Below are positions 8,049-18,474 of a stretch of DNA of 64,000 bases, piece after piece (positions within the stretch are counted from its first letter, which is position 1; each line of letters opens with the position of its first letter). A program made the position numbers and the translations under genes. The notes under the pieces were generated by a model. That model made no database searches, was not told the origin of the DNA, and worked only from the letters and a program-made list of their open reading frames with translations. The DNA is from Macrosoma leucophasiata (Eukaryota; Arthropoda; Insecta; Lepidoptera; Hedylidae): contig JAWQUS010000004.1 in assembly GCA_036365455.1 (NCBI GenBank), positions 3,231,501 through 3,295,500 of the forward strand, written 5' to 3'.

Positions 8049-8240
8049 ACCTACATACAAATAAATAGAATTAGAGTGTCTCCGATTTTGACGGGACTTT
8101 CATTGATTACCGTTAACTGATGTGATAAGGAATAACTTAGGCTACTTTTATACTAGCTTCGCCCTCGACTTCGTCCGGGTAGATACTGAATAATCATAAA
8201 TTCTCACGCGGACGAAGTCGCGGGGACAGCTAGTATAAAA
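8049..8240 (+). mobile_element. CTAGT-ended repeat
   Basis: Contains GATTTTGACGGGACTTTCA and GCTACTTTTATACTAGC and ends GCGGGGACAGCTAGT. The same text occurs at 54630-54810 and reversed at 35770-35985. Probably Helitron-like from its end. Confidence 0.5.
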
Positions 8241-8294
8241 TACAAACTAAGCAGATGACAACGTGTTATTATTACGTTCATATTAATAATACCT

Positions 8295-8420
8295 ATCTGT
8301 ATCAAACTCAAACTCAAAAATTCATTTAATCACTTGGAAATAATAGAATTTGCTTGTGATACGTCAAATTACAAATATAAAATTAAAGCGAATAACAACT
8401 GATACGTTGATTAATATGTC
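8295..8420 (-). mobile_element. LINE tail fragment
   Basis: On the - strand it ends AAATGAATTTTTGAGTTTGAGTTTGA, a short tandem tail of a 5'-truncated LINE. The upstream limit is unclear. Confidence 0.4.
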
Positions 8421-9657
8421 AAAGTAAACAAAATAAAATAAATGATGGTCCAAAAATACTTAATAATAAAAATAGGTACCTGCCTATCAGAACAGAATGT
8501 TCCATACTTTCTTTTACGAACGGCAAGATATCTAAGACCTTTGTAGGATTACAAGGGACAAGTTACCCCATGACTAAGAATTATGGGGATTTCGAAGGTG
8601 CAGAGATGTTTTGTGGAAGTGATTTCATATTTAATCAATTATTTAGGACATATTTAATTATTATGTTTGATATTTAATAAGTGGTAGTAGATAGAACCCA
8701 CCAATCCATTTCTAAGAACCACATAAAAAATTACGAAGGATCACGGGTTTTTATGAATTATTCATATTTACACAGGTCTTGAATTGTTTTGTTGTTAAAA
8801 GATAATTCGATTGTAAAAAATGTGCATCGTACGTACCTAGTAGGGATATAAACTATTTTTTTTTAAATCAATTTTAAAGACAAATTAGAAGCAGGTACTT
8901 ATTTATCTACATCGTTTATTTTATTTATAAAATGAAGGTGTTGATTAGTAAGTAGCTACCTTTTTATCGAAGATATATTTTAAATCAATAAGTAGGTACT
9001 TATATCATTTTCAGAAATAATAATGTTTTACCTAGTATAAGAATCTATGTATTTTACTGTTTGCTGCCCTCTATCGTTTAATAAGTGTACTTATAAGGTA
9101 CTACCGACTGTAACAATTCCTTTTAGTTTTATATGTTTGCTATAGATGGCGCTGTTTAGAGTTTTCTCTTTATAAAAGCTCAAAGCTCATCTCGGTTATT
9201 ACGATTCATACTATGATTATTATTACATTTAATTTCAGCAGTAATAATGTATTTGTGGCTAGGTTTTAGAATCAAGCTATACTCTATGTTATTAGGTGTA
9301 CTATAGGTACTAGGGTGCCTAGTTATATATATTTAAATTATGTTCATTGTGTTGCATCATATCAAAACTACAAAAAAAAAACATTCAGCTTTTACATTGA
9401 AAATTTATTTTATTTAAGTGACTATGACCGAGTTTTGGGTCGTATTTACCATTTCTGCGCGAGTTTCTGCATTTAGTAGGTATAGGTATTATACAGATCG
9501 ACAGAGCAAAAAAACCTGATGAAAAAATTGTAAAATTAACTCAATTTTGGCCAAAATGCTTACGACCTTTCTACCCATAAAAAATAAATTATATCTATTA
9601 TGTAGCTTAAGATTATGTTAAATCTTTAGTGACATCAACGCATAATATTATAAGGAG
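8421..9657. other. gene-free AT-rich stretch
   Basis: No exon, tandem repeat or recognisable transposon end. A short GC-normal segment at 9130-9215 (GCTATAGATGGCGCTGTTTAG) stands out slightly but has no further support. Confidence 0.4.
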
Positions 9658-9745
9658 ACTAGCTGTTGCCCGCGGCTCCGCCCGCGTGTAGATCGCTTTT
9701 CGCGTGACCTATGGAAACTACATTCAATAAGTCAGTGCCATCTAT
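9658..9745 (-). mobile_element. CTAGT-ended repeat, end fragment
   Basis: ACTAGCTGTTGCCCGCGGCTCCGCCCGCG is the reversed 3' end of lepidopteran Helitron-like repeats. It includes a GC-rich hairpin just inside the CTAGT terminus. Confidence 0.5.
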
Positions 9746-9813
9746 TGAGATTTCATGTAACTAAATGGTATATGTAATTTATTTTCATAAAAACTCGATT
9801 ACTGTACAATTTA

Positions 9814-10105
9814 TTTTTTATGTAATGGAAGTGGTAAACAAGCATGCAGTTCACATTGATGTTAATAATGTGATGAGTGCAGCCTATGGACACTAACACA
9901 AAGACCAAGGTCAAAATGCAGATGCGTTACCACTCCTGTCCTGAGGCCTAAGGAGTTATGCCTCTGTGCCGGAAATTACAGGGCCGTACATTACCACCTG
10001 ACCGGAACACGATAGTGCTGAACACTACCATTTAGCGGCAAGTATATTAGGTAATGCGATGGTGCCTACGCCCCTGAGCTCCGTCACTGGAGCTCTACCA
10101 CCAGT
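9814..10105 (-). mobile_element. ACTGG element, subfamily A, full length
   Basis: Complete with a short T-run start and CTCTACCACCAGT end. Marked by AGTGCAGCCTATGGACACT in place of the usual GACTGCAGCCTATAGACACC. Confidence 0.85.
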
Positions 10106-10184
10106 TAGAAAATTTACTGTTAACCTTCTTTAATCGCCCCCTATCAGTTTTTTAGAAAAATATTTAATGTACAGAGACTTGATT

Positions 10185-10463
10185 TTTACCGTCTTATTAT
10201 ATCTTATCTTATCTATGTATATAAAAATCAATTGCTGTTCGTTAGTCTCGCTAAAACTCGAGAACGGCTCCAAAATCGGACCGATTTGGCTAATTTTGGT
10301 TTTGAATGATATCTGGAAGTCCAGGGAAGGTTTATAAGCTAAGAAAATACGAAGAAATTGAAGGGAAACAGTCAAAACCACAATTTTATTTTACCATACA
10401 AATAGATATGGACATTTATCAAACCTTTACACATTATTTCATTCTGTTTGCCGGGTCAACTAG
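10185..10463 (+). mobile_element. Helitron-like element, well preserved
   Basis: Begins TATCTATGTATATAAAAATCAA, contains GCTGTTCGTTAGTCTCGC and ends TTTGCCGGGTCAACTAG followed by T. The CTAG^T terminus is intact but the preceding hairpin has lost one side. Confidence 0.65.
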
Positions 10464-10744
10464 TTATGTATAGATCTATATATACGTATTTAATTACCTA
10501 TACAATAGTTAATATTTTATACATCATAAAAAGTAATCCACCACCGAAACCAACCATAATTTGAGGTCCAACAATGGTCACGTGGCAGTGGTGAGCGAAC
10601 CCGGGCCTAATTATAGTATAATGCCACGGTATAAGACTTGTGATGGATGGATGCACGCCCATGCATCTTTTAAAACAACCCTAAAGGGTTGCATTATAAT
10701 CAATATTTTTTGTGGGAGTATTGTGGATTTCTCAGGGTTCCGCG

Positions 10745-11360
10745 ACCGATTAGAAAAAAAAGCGGTCAAGTGCGGGTCGGGCCACGCGCAGTGTACCGCG
10801 CAGGGTTCCGTAGTTTTTAGGTTTGATTAATGTAATAATAAAAATTTAACTGGTGGTAGAGCTCCAGTGACGGAGCTCGCGGGCGTAGGCACCACCGCAT
10901 TACCTAATATACTTGCCGCTAAATGGTAGTGTTAAGCACTATCGTGTTCCGGTCAGGTGGTAATGTACGGCCCTGTAATTTCCGGCACAGAGGCATAACA
11001 CCTTAGGCCTCAGGAGTGGTAACGCATCTGCATTTTGACCTTGGTCTTCATGTGGGTGTCTATAGGCTGCAGTCATCACTTAACATCAATACATCAATGT
11101 GAACTGCATGCTTGTTTGCCACGCCCATTACATAAAAAAAAAAAATGTTATATTTTCTATGGAGTTCTTTAAAAATTTAAAGTATAACATTTGGTCGACT
11201 ATTACTCGCAAACTTGTAAAGCCAACTTTGGTGTGATAGTTTCCCTTTTAATTTTGTTATTATGTAGCCACTAAGTATTACAGTAACGTTTGAATTTCTA
11301 CTTGACTACCGAAAATTGACACTTTAAAGCTTAATAAGTCATGAACAGTAACTTTTGTGT
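10745..11360 (+). mobile_element. GGGTTCCGTA repeat, split by an ACTGG element
   Basis: The left part (10745-10848) has GTCAAGTGCGGGTCGGGCC and GGGTTCCGTAG. The right part (11146-11360) continues exactly as the uninterrupted copy at 22160-22400 does (TTTTCTATGGAGTT, then GTCGACTATTACTCGCAAAC). The far end is not present. Confidence 0.65.
10849..11145 (+). mobile_element. ACTGG element, subfamily A, full length
   Basis: Intact from ACTGGTGGTAGAGC to a 13-base A-run. It carries a short duplication, ATCAATACATCAATG, near 11087. Inserted into the GGGTTCCGTA repeat and therefore younger than it. Confidence 0.85.
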
Positions 11361-11486
11361 GAGTAAATATGTATATGTATTTAAATTTAATTTATTTTAG
11401 CCACCTACAAGTGCCAACGAACAGGAAACTCTTTACTATTTTATTTCACCAGTCACAACAAATTGATATATTGTTATATATATATA

Positions 11487-12744
11487 GGTTGGGGAAAAAG
11501 TTTCTTCGCATTTTTTAAGATAATTCAAAACATTTTTTAATATAGTTTATTTAAATTTAACTAAAGTATGTACGTACCATTTTGTTGGATAACCTTTTGC
11601 CATCTTGTAGGTAGGGACATGATCCCATTGCTATAAAAATTTTGGGACTTATCATCAAAATACCGCGACAAGTGGATTTGGCAGTCCTCTCGTGATGTTA
11701 ACCTAACATTGCATAAAGAATTCTGAAGAGACCGAAACAGGTGGAAATCTGAAGGTGCAAGGTCAGGAATATACGGCGGATGCATTAACACCTCCCAGCC
11801 AAACTCTCTTAATTTTTGCTGAGTGGCTATAGATGTGTGAGGTCTAGCGTTATCATGATGAAACACCACACCCCTTCTGTTGATCAATTTCGGCCGCTTT
11901 CTCTCAACTTCTTGCTTTAATCTCATCAGTTGTTCGCAGTAGAGTTCAGAATCGTAAAGAGTAATAGCTCATAATGAATAATGCCCTTCCAATCCCACCA
12001 CACAAACAACATCACTTTATTAGGTTAACCCGGGTTTCGCCACAGTCTGTGAAGCCTGACCGGCCTTTGACCACGACCTTTTACGCACGTTCTTGTCGTA
12101 CGTGATCCACTTTTCATCACCAGTTATCACCTTCTTCAAAAATGATTCGGTTTCATTACGTCGTAATAAAGAATCACAAATGAGTACACGGTTCATTAGG
12201 TTTCTTTCAGTGAGCTCGTGAGGTACCCAAATATCGAGCTTTTTTTTGTACCCAGTTTTTTTCAAACGCGCCAAGACTGTTTTGTGATCAATTCTCAGTT
12301 CTTCAGCTACGTCGTAACTACTGATATGTCGATCTTGCTCCACTTTTTCAAAAATGGCATCCATTTTATCCGTAATAGGGCGACCAGAGCGAGGTGCATC
12401 TTTGACATCAAAATTTCCGGATTGAAAACGCTTAAACCAGATTTGTGCTACTCTCACAGACACTGCACTAGGTCCATAAACATCGCAAATTTTTTTCGCG
12501 GCATTTTTACCTTTTTTGTATTAAAATTTTAAAATGTATCGAATTTCTTCATTAGATTCACTCATCTTGACAGTACGAAAAGCAAATGAAAATCACACAT
12601 TTGCCTAATTTGAATTTGGAATTATGTTCTTTAAAATTTTAACTTTCAATGATACCAAGACCAGCCAGATACAAATACTACAGCCAAAGAGATTTTATTA
12701 CAAGTTCATACATACTATAATGCGAAAAGACTTTTTCCCCAACC
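11487..12744 (-). mobile_element. mariner transposon, full length with intact ends
   Basis: Inverted termini GGTTGGGGAAAAAGTTTCTT (11487 on) and, reversed, GGTTGGGGAAAAAGTCTTTT (from 12744) bound 1,258 bp. A TA dinucleotide stands at each outer edge (11485-11486 and 12745-12746), the duplicated target of mariner elements. The terminal repeats match over about 25 bases with two changes. The only gene is the broken transposase on the - strand. Length and ends are those of a standard mariner; the cecropia/mellifera group is suggested by WVPHELTERN and KRSWSKAGQ, by memory. Confidence 0.92.
11561..12565 (-). pseudogene. mariner transposase, inactivated
   Basis: The protein cut and pasted the element through a D,D34D active site. 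All three aspartates are still present: in VITGDEKW, in FHHDNARPH, and in LAPSDFHLF, the last exactly 34 residues after the second. The N-terminal helix-turn-helix region (SVRVAQIWFKRFQSG, then DAPRSGRP) and the linker motif WVPHELTERN are clear. The natural start is the ATG at 12565-12563, giving MSESNEEIRYILKF, but codon 15 is TAA. Two small frame changes follow, one near 12030 and one near 11965, separating the first catalytic block from the second. The end of the frame (LPTRWQKVIQQNG) is normal. The element is therefore inactive but could still be moved by a related transposase. Length without the breaks is about 335-345 residues, usual for mariner. Confidence 0.9.
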
Positions 12745-13059
12745 TATTATATTCGTATGTTTATAAGTTTTTTTTTCAAGTGTAAGCGTTAATTTCATTG
12801 CAAGTGGTAATTTTCAAAGCAGCTAATTTTATGTTTAATACTTTTTTTAAATATTTTTTTGTACCCTTACCAGTTTTAGGTTAGAAAACTGAAAAGGTTA
12901 ATTTAATGATTTGACATTAGTCATTTGTGTTTTTTTCAAGCAGTTAATCATTGCTGTCACATTTTAATTTTTTTTTCTCCTGTGTATGTAATGTTACTAC
13001 TTAAAAAGTTTTTGTAAAATTGTATTATTTTTATTATTTTTTTTGTTGTTTTGTTAAAT

Positions 13060-13182
13060 ATTTTGTTACTAATTTATATACGTATATGACGAAACTTAAA
13101 GGTCCTAACGGAAGACCAGCGCTGGTTGTTCTTCAACCAGCATATGCTGAGTTAGGACCAATTTGTAACGATGCAATGTAAA
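13060..13182 (+). mobile_element. possible LINE 3' fragment
   Basis: GGAAGACCAGCGCTGG and AACCAGCATATGCTGAGTT resemble LINE 3' ends and share GGAAGACCAGCG with the tail near 1840. No coding remains. The assignment is tentative. Confidence 0.3.
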
Positions 13183-13185
13183 ATA

Positions 13186-14250
13186 GAGGAAAGTAAGTAA
13201 ATGTGGGCTAGTGCTTTAATACGGGCTACAAGCAATTCTCAAAAACCTACAGTCGAAAGACGCCAAAAACGACGATCGTCCATCGCATTCATTCGCTTTA
13301 ACATCTCACTCACTCACTCTCGTCAATTGCGCGCGAGCTGTCGCCAGTGTCGGCCATTCTTGTGTTGCTGCTGTCGAAAAGTTTTCGGAGGTACGTATCA
13401 ATGTGTTGTTTGATTAAAGAAAATTGGGTCTAAACATTGTAACTATTTATTTTATTGCTGAATATAAGTTTAATTTTATGATTTTCACTCAATTTATTGC
13501 TTGCTATATATAATTTGTAAAGTACAGGATCAAATTTATTTTAGTTAAGAATTTCGAAAATGGGCTATTACTGTATAATATACATACTTAGGTATTACCT
13601 GTATATGTATAATATTTAAGTGGTTGTTTATGTCGTTCTAAAAGTACCTACTTATATTTTTTCAGAATGGCGCCAACACATTCAAAAGCACCAAGGAAAA
13701 CTTGGGATAAATAACAAATGATTAAAGTAGGTAAATTAAGTGGTATTTGTAAGTAAATTAAGTGATCTTCCATCTACTAAAGTGATTTGATCTCTTTTAA
13801 GATAAACATTTATAATTGTTATTTTCGTAGTAGATATTATATAGTTTTATTTATGTTTTAAAAGTGGCAAACAAGCATACAGTTCACATTGATGTTAAGT
13901 GATGACTGCAGCCTATAGACACCCACACAATGACCAGAGGTAAAAATGCAGATGCGTTACCACTCCTGAGGCCTAAGGTGTTATGCCTCTGTGCCGGAAA
14001 TTACAGGGCCGTACATATTTCTATTAGTAACCCATATTTGAGTACCTGTTCCATATTTAGCGTCTAATTTAATATTTTGTTTAATTCTCAATATAATAAT
14101 ATATTATAATATTAAGAACATATAATTGTTACTTAGCTCTTTAAAAACGTATGTCTGATTATTTTGACAACAAAAAATGGTTAGTTTTTTAATAGTTTTT
14201 TATTTTTGTGGCAAAAACAAAATGGTAGCCCATATTTGCTTACTTTCCTC
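13186..14250 (+). mobile_element. pogo/Tigger-like derivative retaining a spliced leader
   Basis: Inverted ends GAGGAAAGTAAGTAAATGTG (13186 on) and, reversed from 14250, GAGGAAAGTAAGCAAATATG differ at two of the first 25 bases, with TA on both outer sides (13184-13185 and 14251-14252). Inside, a GC-rich segment (13260-13390) ends in a strong donor, GGAG|GTACGT. A TTTTTTCAG acceptor at 13665 follows 275 bp later, and an ATG at 13667 opens 15 codons (MAPTHSKAPRKTWDK) before TAA. The next residues in the same frame, QMIKVGKLSG, continue the pattern of a psq-type helix-turn-helix at the start of pogo/Tigger transposases. The catalytic region is gone. TGGGCTA/CCCATATTTG motifs recur inside both ends. 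The pogo assignment rests on the peptide and TA target and is an inference. Confidence 0.55.
13857..14016 (-). mobile_element. ACTGG element, 3' half
   Basis: Runs from GTGGCAAACAAGCATAC to GGGCCGTACAT and stops there. It lies inside the pogo-like element and is probably a 5'-truncated retroposition. Confidence 0.75.
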
Positions 14251-14297
14251 TACTAGACCTATTATATAAATATATTTATATATATTTATATTTAGTC

Positions 14298-14545
14298 GTT
14301 TAACCTTGTCGGAGGCCTAATGGGCGGTTTGAAAACATCCGACATCGGGTTGGCCACTAACCCACCCACCTCCACCAATCCGCATTGGAGCAGCGTGGTG
14401 GAGTAAGCTCCAGGCCTCCCCCCAAAAAAGGGGAGAGACTCGTGCCCAGCAGTGGGACGTATAATGGGTTGCCATTATTATTATTTATTATTATTATATT
14501 TTCTCGTGTAACATTGTTGCAAATAAATGTTCTTTCTTCTTCTCT
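14298..14545 (+). mobile_element. GCATTGGAGCAGCGTGG retroposon, 3' part
   Basis: Contains CTTGTCGGAGGCC, GCATTGGAGCAGCGTGGTGGA, then GTGCCCAGCAGTGGGACG, and ends in TTATTATTA repeats. This ending is common to lepidopteran retroposons whose tail derives from a LINE. A longer copy on the other strand is at 17312-17690. Confidence 0.65.
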
Positions 14546-14556
14546 TCTTCTTCTTC
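14528..14556. repeat. TTC microsatellite
   Basis: About nine TTC units (CTTCTTCTC...CTTCTTCTTC) lie between the retroposon tail and the next fragment. Confidence 0.75.
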
Positions 14557-14559
14557 TAA

Positions 14560-14636
14560 CTAAATCGAAAAATGATATTAGCACACCCCTAACATTGAAA
14601 GCCCTATCCAACGATGTCCCACACTATATAGTAAAC
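14560..14636 (+). mobile_element. GGGTTCCGTA repeat, internal fragment
   Basis: ACTAAATCGAAAAATGATATT and CCTATCCAACGATG match 22411-22490. The fragment ends abruptly at the start of a SINE. Confidence 0.55.
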
Positions 14637-14637
14637 G

Positions 14638-14865
14638 AAAAGGTCCTGGGTTCGATTTCGGGCTAGAGGGTTATCAGAGATAATGGTGTAAAGTGCTTTA
14701 TCTCTGGTTCTATTGGGATTTTTCAATTTTTTGAAAATTTGTCAGTACCTCGAAGTTTGGTAATGTGTCCGGAGTTGTCAACAGGTTAATCGTGGATGTT
14801 TGCATGTATACTTAAATGCATGTATTTACCTCTGCCTACCCCTTCGGGGATTACAGGCATAGTTA
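14638..14865 (+). mobile_element. CTCGG SINE, head truncated
   Basis: Starts inside the B box (GGTCCTGGGTTCGATTTCGGG) and keeps the CCCCTTCGGGGATTACAGGC tail. The first 45 bases of the tRNA-like head are missing, as in a 5'-truncated retroposition. Confidence 0.75.
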
Positions 14866-15457
14866 CTTTTTTTTTAACAAATATCTTACCTGTATGCAAG
14901 TACCTACTAAGACTAGACAATACTTAACCATTTCTATCTAGATTCTAGACTCAAGTCTTACATTGAATCAAAGTAGCCAGCCTGACCATTTATCAAACCC
15001 CTTTTTGTCCACCATTCAATACTTTTTGCGGGCAAGATTAAATTTCACGTCGCTATACCATTAATACTGGCTGCCCATATTATCAAGACCTCTACATATC
15101 CAGCTCTATAGAAAATTACGTACGAAAGGGGCATTTCGTTTGAAATCGCAGCTCAAGTTACAACGGTCCCGTCAGGGCCCATCTTGTCGATTTTTTTTAT
15201 TTTTTCAACACGTTCCGTGTTACGCTGATTATGATTTTTGCGGGGAAATTAAAGGATGAATTGATATTTGATGCTGTCTGCGTTGTGGACTTTTTTTTTA
15301 CGGTAATAAGATTACTGGAAATACGAATGTCAATTTATTTGGGTAGGTAGGTATATTACATTTTTGTGCATGCACTTTCGTTGTGCTTTCGTGTTCGGGT
15401 TAGGTTAGATGGCAAGTAAGTAAGTAAGTAAGAATATGTACTCGTAATAATACTGTT
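14866..15457. other. gene-free stretch
   Basis: Nothing recognised apart from a GTAA run (15414-15432). The segment 14990-15180 is GC-richer but broken by stops in all frames. Confidence 0.4.
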
Positions 15458-15586
15458 TCAGGAGTCTGTTTCATCAACGCATCAGCAGTTTGACCTCTGG
15501 TCTTTGTGTAAGTGTCTATAGGCTGCAGTCATCACTTAACATCAATGTGAACTGCATGCTTATTTGCCATCTTTATAACATGAAAA
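15458..15586 (+). mobile_element. ACTGG element, 3' third
   Basis: Covers ATCAACGCATCAG to CATCTTTATAACATGAAAAAAC, with a deletion in the region that normally reads CATCTGCATTTTGACC. Confidence 0.7.
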
Positions 15587-15656
15587 AACATTACAAACAA
15601 AATCTTAACACCATCTCATCCGAGGTAGGCAGGTATACTGCTTATTAAGCAGCTTA

Positions 15657-15918
15657 TTTTGTGTAATGCAGGCAGACAAGCATTCAGTTCACATTGATGT
15701 TAAGTGTTATGTTAAGTGACACAGTTAAGTGACACTTACAAAGACCAAATTCAAAATGCTGATGCGTTACCACTCCTCAGGCCTAAGGTCTTATGCCTCT
15801 GTACCAGAAATGACAGGGCCATACATCACCACCTGACAGGCACACGAGCGTGCTAAAAACTACTATTTAGCGGTGCCTACGCCCGTCAGTTCCGTCACTA
15901 GAGGACTCTACCACCAGT
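15657..15918 (-). mobile_element. ACTGG element, subfamily A, diverged
   Basis: Ends CTCTACCACCAGT at 15918. It has lost the ATTAGGTAATGCGG block and has a duplicated TTAAGTG near 15700, so it is older than the near-consensus copies. Confidence 0.75.
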
Positions 15919-15997
15919 AAAAGCTCATGTGCCTCTTCTACATTCAGCGAATAGTATTTCAGTATCCAGTGATGAGTTCGATATTTAGAATTAAAAA

Positions 15998-16138
15998 AAA
16001 AACGTAACTTCACGCCTGTTATCCCCAAATGGGTAGGCAGAGGTAAATGCATGCAATCAAGCATACTTGCAAACACCCACAATTCGCCGGTTATGTTTTT
16101 GGCCCATGTAACAGGTGGCGAGCCTGTTGACATCTCAA
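15998..16138 (-). mobile_element. CTCGG SINE, 3' part
   Basis: Read on the - strand it keeps the tail (reversed: CGCCTGTTATCCCCAAATGGG) and the body to GATGTCAACAGG; it is truncated beyond 16138. Confidence 0.75.
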
Positions 16139-16180
16139 CAGAGAAAATTTAAAATTTAATTTTGATATAAACCATACTCA

Positions 16181-16470
16181 TTTTTTTTTTTTTATGTAAT
16201 GGAAGTGGCAAACAAGCGTGCAGTTCACGTTGATGTTAAGTGATAACTGCAGCCTATAAACACCCACACAAAGACCAAGGTCAAAATGCAGATGCGTTAC
16301 CACTCCCGAGGCCTAAGATGTTATGCCTCTGTGCCGGAAATTACAGGGCCGTACATTACCACCTGACCGAAACACGATAGTGCTGAACACTACCATTTAG
16401 CGGCAAGTATCTTAGGTAATGCGGTGGTGCCTACGCCCGCGAGCTCCGTCACTGGAGCTCTACCACCAGT
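16181..16470 (-). mobile_element. ACTGG element, subfamily A, full length
   Basis: A 13-base T-run, then the complete reversed element, ending CTCTACCACCAGT. Only a few changes from the consensus (GCGTGCAG, CCGAAACACG). Confidence 0.85.
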
Positions 16471-17205
16471 TTTCATTCTATGTATATGATAATGAAAACC
16501 TACGTTTGCCACATAAAAAACGTAGTTTAAGTATAATCATGTACCTACCCTCTGTTTGCTCGATTGAACAATAATACGTCATCAACACCACTGGCTAAAC
16601 AATTCAGGGATTACAGAACCACCCATCGCATTGTGGACCCAATTACTGGTATTGTTTGAAATCATCTTTACATTATGCCCTGTTCACATTCTCGTTGTTT
16701 GCGTAGAAATTTAAAAAATCATGGCAAGTTCCATTTTCGAGTGTTGTTAGACTGTCAGTCAGTCCTCATTGATTTGTAAAAAAAGTGGTAACAGGTCTTG
16801 ATAAAACATCTTGGAAATGTTCTATTCTATTATCCTGGAGAATCGAAAGAATATTTCCTGCTATTTTTCATATTGTTACACCGGAATAAAAATTGTTTTC
16901 CAACAGTAAAAGCCGATCACACTAAATCTTTATATTTATTTTTTTTATTCCGGCGAGATGAAATTATGTTAAGCATAGGAAAAACATTTTATGGGTCTCA
17001 AAATATTCTTTTTTTTTAAAACCTTCCATTTTTTCCCCTTGTCTTTTGAAATGTTTTTTATGATCATTTCAATAAAACAGAACCTTAACTACGTATTATT
17101 TTCTGTTTTTACTCATCAACTGCCCATTTCCATATGTTATAAAGCCTCTCTTATGACTCTATGAAAAATGAAAACATCAAACAATAAGAAAAAACTAAAG
17201 TTCAT
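16471..17205. other. gene-free AT-rich stretch
   Basis: A 73-codon open stretch at 16798-17019 is T/A-rich with a hydrophobic low-complexity product and no splice or start context. Nothing else is recognised. Confidence 0.4.
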
Positions 17206-17303
17206 AAATTACCACCCAACCGGAATACCTACAATCAATTTGAACATAATTTAAATTAGGTAACGTAATGTTAGCTACGCTCTTGAGATTCTATCAGTAG
17301 TAA
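17206..17303 (-). mobile_element. ACTGG element, subfamily B, 5' remnant
   Basis: Retains reversed pieces TTACCACCCAACCGGAATAC and GCTCTTGAGATTCTATCAGTAG. Heavily diverged. Confidence 0.5.
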
Positions 17304-17311
17304 ATTATAAA

Positions 17312-17690
17312 TCATTGAATAATAATAATAATAATAATGGCAACCCATTATACGTCCCACTGCTGGGCACGAGTCTCTCCCCTTTTTGGGGGGAGGCCTG
17401 GAGCTTACTCCACCACGCTGCTCCAATGCGGATTGGTGGAGGTGGGTGGGTTAGTGGCCAACCCGCTGTCGGATGTTTTCAAACCGCCCATAAGGCCTCC
17501 GACAAGGTTTAACGACTGCTATCTATCGATAGCAACCGGGACCGACGGCTTAACGTGCCCTCCGAAGCACGGAAACGCGCATTTAATTTGCCACTAGCGG
17601 TCACCCATCACACTACCCGACCGCGCCCGTAGTGCTTAACCGAGCAGATCGCTTACGATCTACACCAGCCGCTGGGCCATGCGCGCTTCA
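17312..17690 (-). mobile_element. GCATTGGAGCAGCGTGG retroposon, longer copy
   Basis: Starts on the + strand with AAT repeats (its tail) and extends to GGGCCATGCGCGC at 17690. On the - strand the order is a GC-rich head, then GGAGGGCACGTTAAGCCGTC, CTTGTCGGAGGCC and the GCATTGG tail. The head may derive from a small structured RNA, but A and B boxes are not convincing. Its tail differs little from 14298-14545. Confidence 0.65.
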
Positions 17691-17695
17691 ATCAC

Positions 17696-17810
17696 AATAA
17701 TTAGCGTAGATTTTGAAATTATTGCTCGTGTTAAATATCTTCAAAGTAATCATTGAATACTTTGAAGATATTTAACACGAGCAATAATTTCAAAATCTAC
17801 GCTAATTATT
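17696..17810. repeat. perfect 53-bp inverted repeat (hairpin)
   Basis: Arms at 17696-17748 and 17758-17810 are exact reverse complements around a 9-base loop, ATCATTGAA. The arm sequence (AATAATTAGCGTAG...CAAAGTA) is not found elsewhere in the window. It begins six bases beyond the retroposon ending at 17690. Complete identity means recent origin or active correction. Confidence 0.92.
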
Positions 17811-18396
17811 ATTAAAAAAATAATAAATTACGAGTATGTGAACCAACCATGGTAAATATAAATATCTACTTACAAAATATGCCTTCCCAAACCTTATTCC
17901 TTCGTTTAACAAAAACATCCTCATAGGTATCATTAAAAAAACATCCGATTCCAAATTCAAATGCTTGTCATAATGATTGATAATTCGCCCAATTCCCAGT
18001 GATCCCTCTATCGTATTGTTTAAAAACCAAGTAAAGGTCTATGTACAATGAACGATTTTCAAATATGGCGTCTTAGTTTCCACACGTGGCCGCCACGTGG
18101 CGCTAGTGGAAATCAAAAGCGTTGGGTTGGAATAAATTCTTAAATACGGTCATTAGATATTTGATTATACGTAGTTTTCCATCATTGTTTGTTGCGATTG
18201 GATTTGAAATAGATAGGGGTATGAATTGCTTTGTGTTTTAGCATTACACATCGGTTTTTTATTTATTACTAGTATACCTATTTTATTTTAAAAAGTATAT
18301 AACGAGCCAGTAGGTCCAGCGGTGTGTGGCAGCCGTTTTAAGAATGCAAGCTTGCTTTTTGCCTAAAAAAATGCTCAAATAAAATTCTACCACCAA
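17811..18396. other. gene-free stretch
   Basis: Mostly AT-rich. A short CCACACGTGGCCGCCACGTGG segment near 18080 has nested inverted symmetry around E-box-like CACGTG motifs. No gene. Confidence 0.4.
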
Positions 18397-18430
18397 TAAC
18401 ATGAAGCAATCGTATCTGCTTCATGTTATC
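18397..18430. repeat. short hairpin
   Basis: ATAACATGAAGCA and its reverse complement TGCTTCATGTTAT flank an 8-base loop. Confidence 0.7.
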
Positions 18431-18474
18431 ATGTCAAAGCTCGAGAGTGTATTTATTACTTAATCTTTCTGCTA

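Noticed and set aside
14357..14666. Proline- and glycine-rich open frames on both strands
   Set aside because: They follow the GCATTGGAGCAGCGTGG retroposon tail and microsatellites and recur at 17315-17597.
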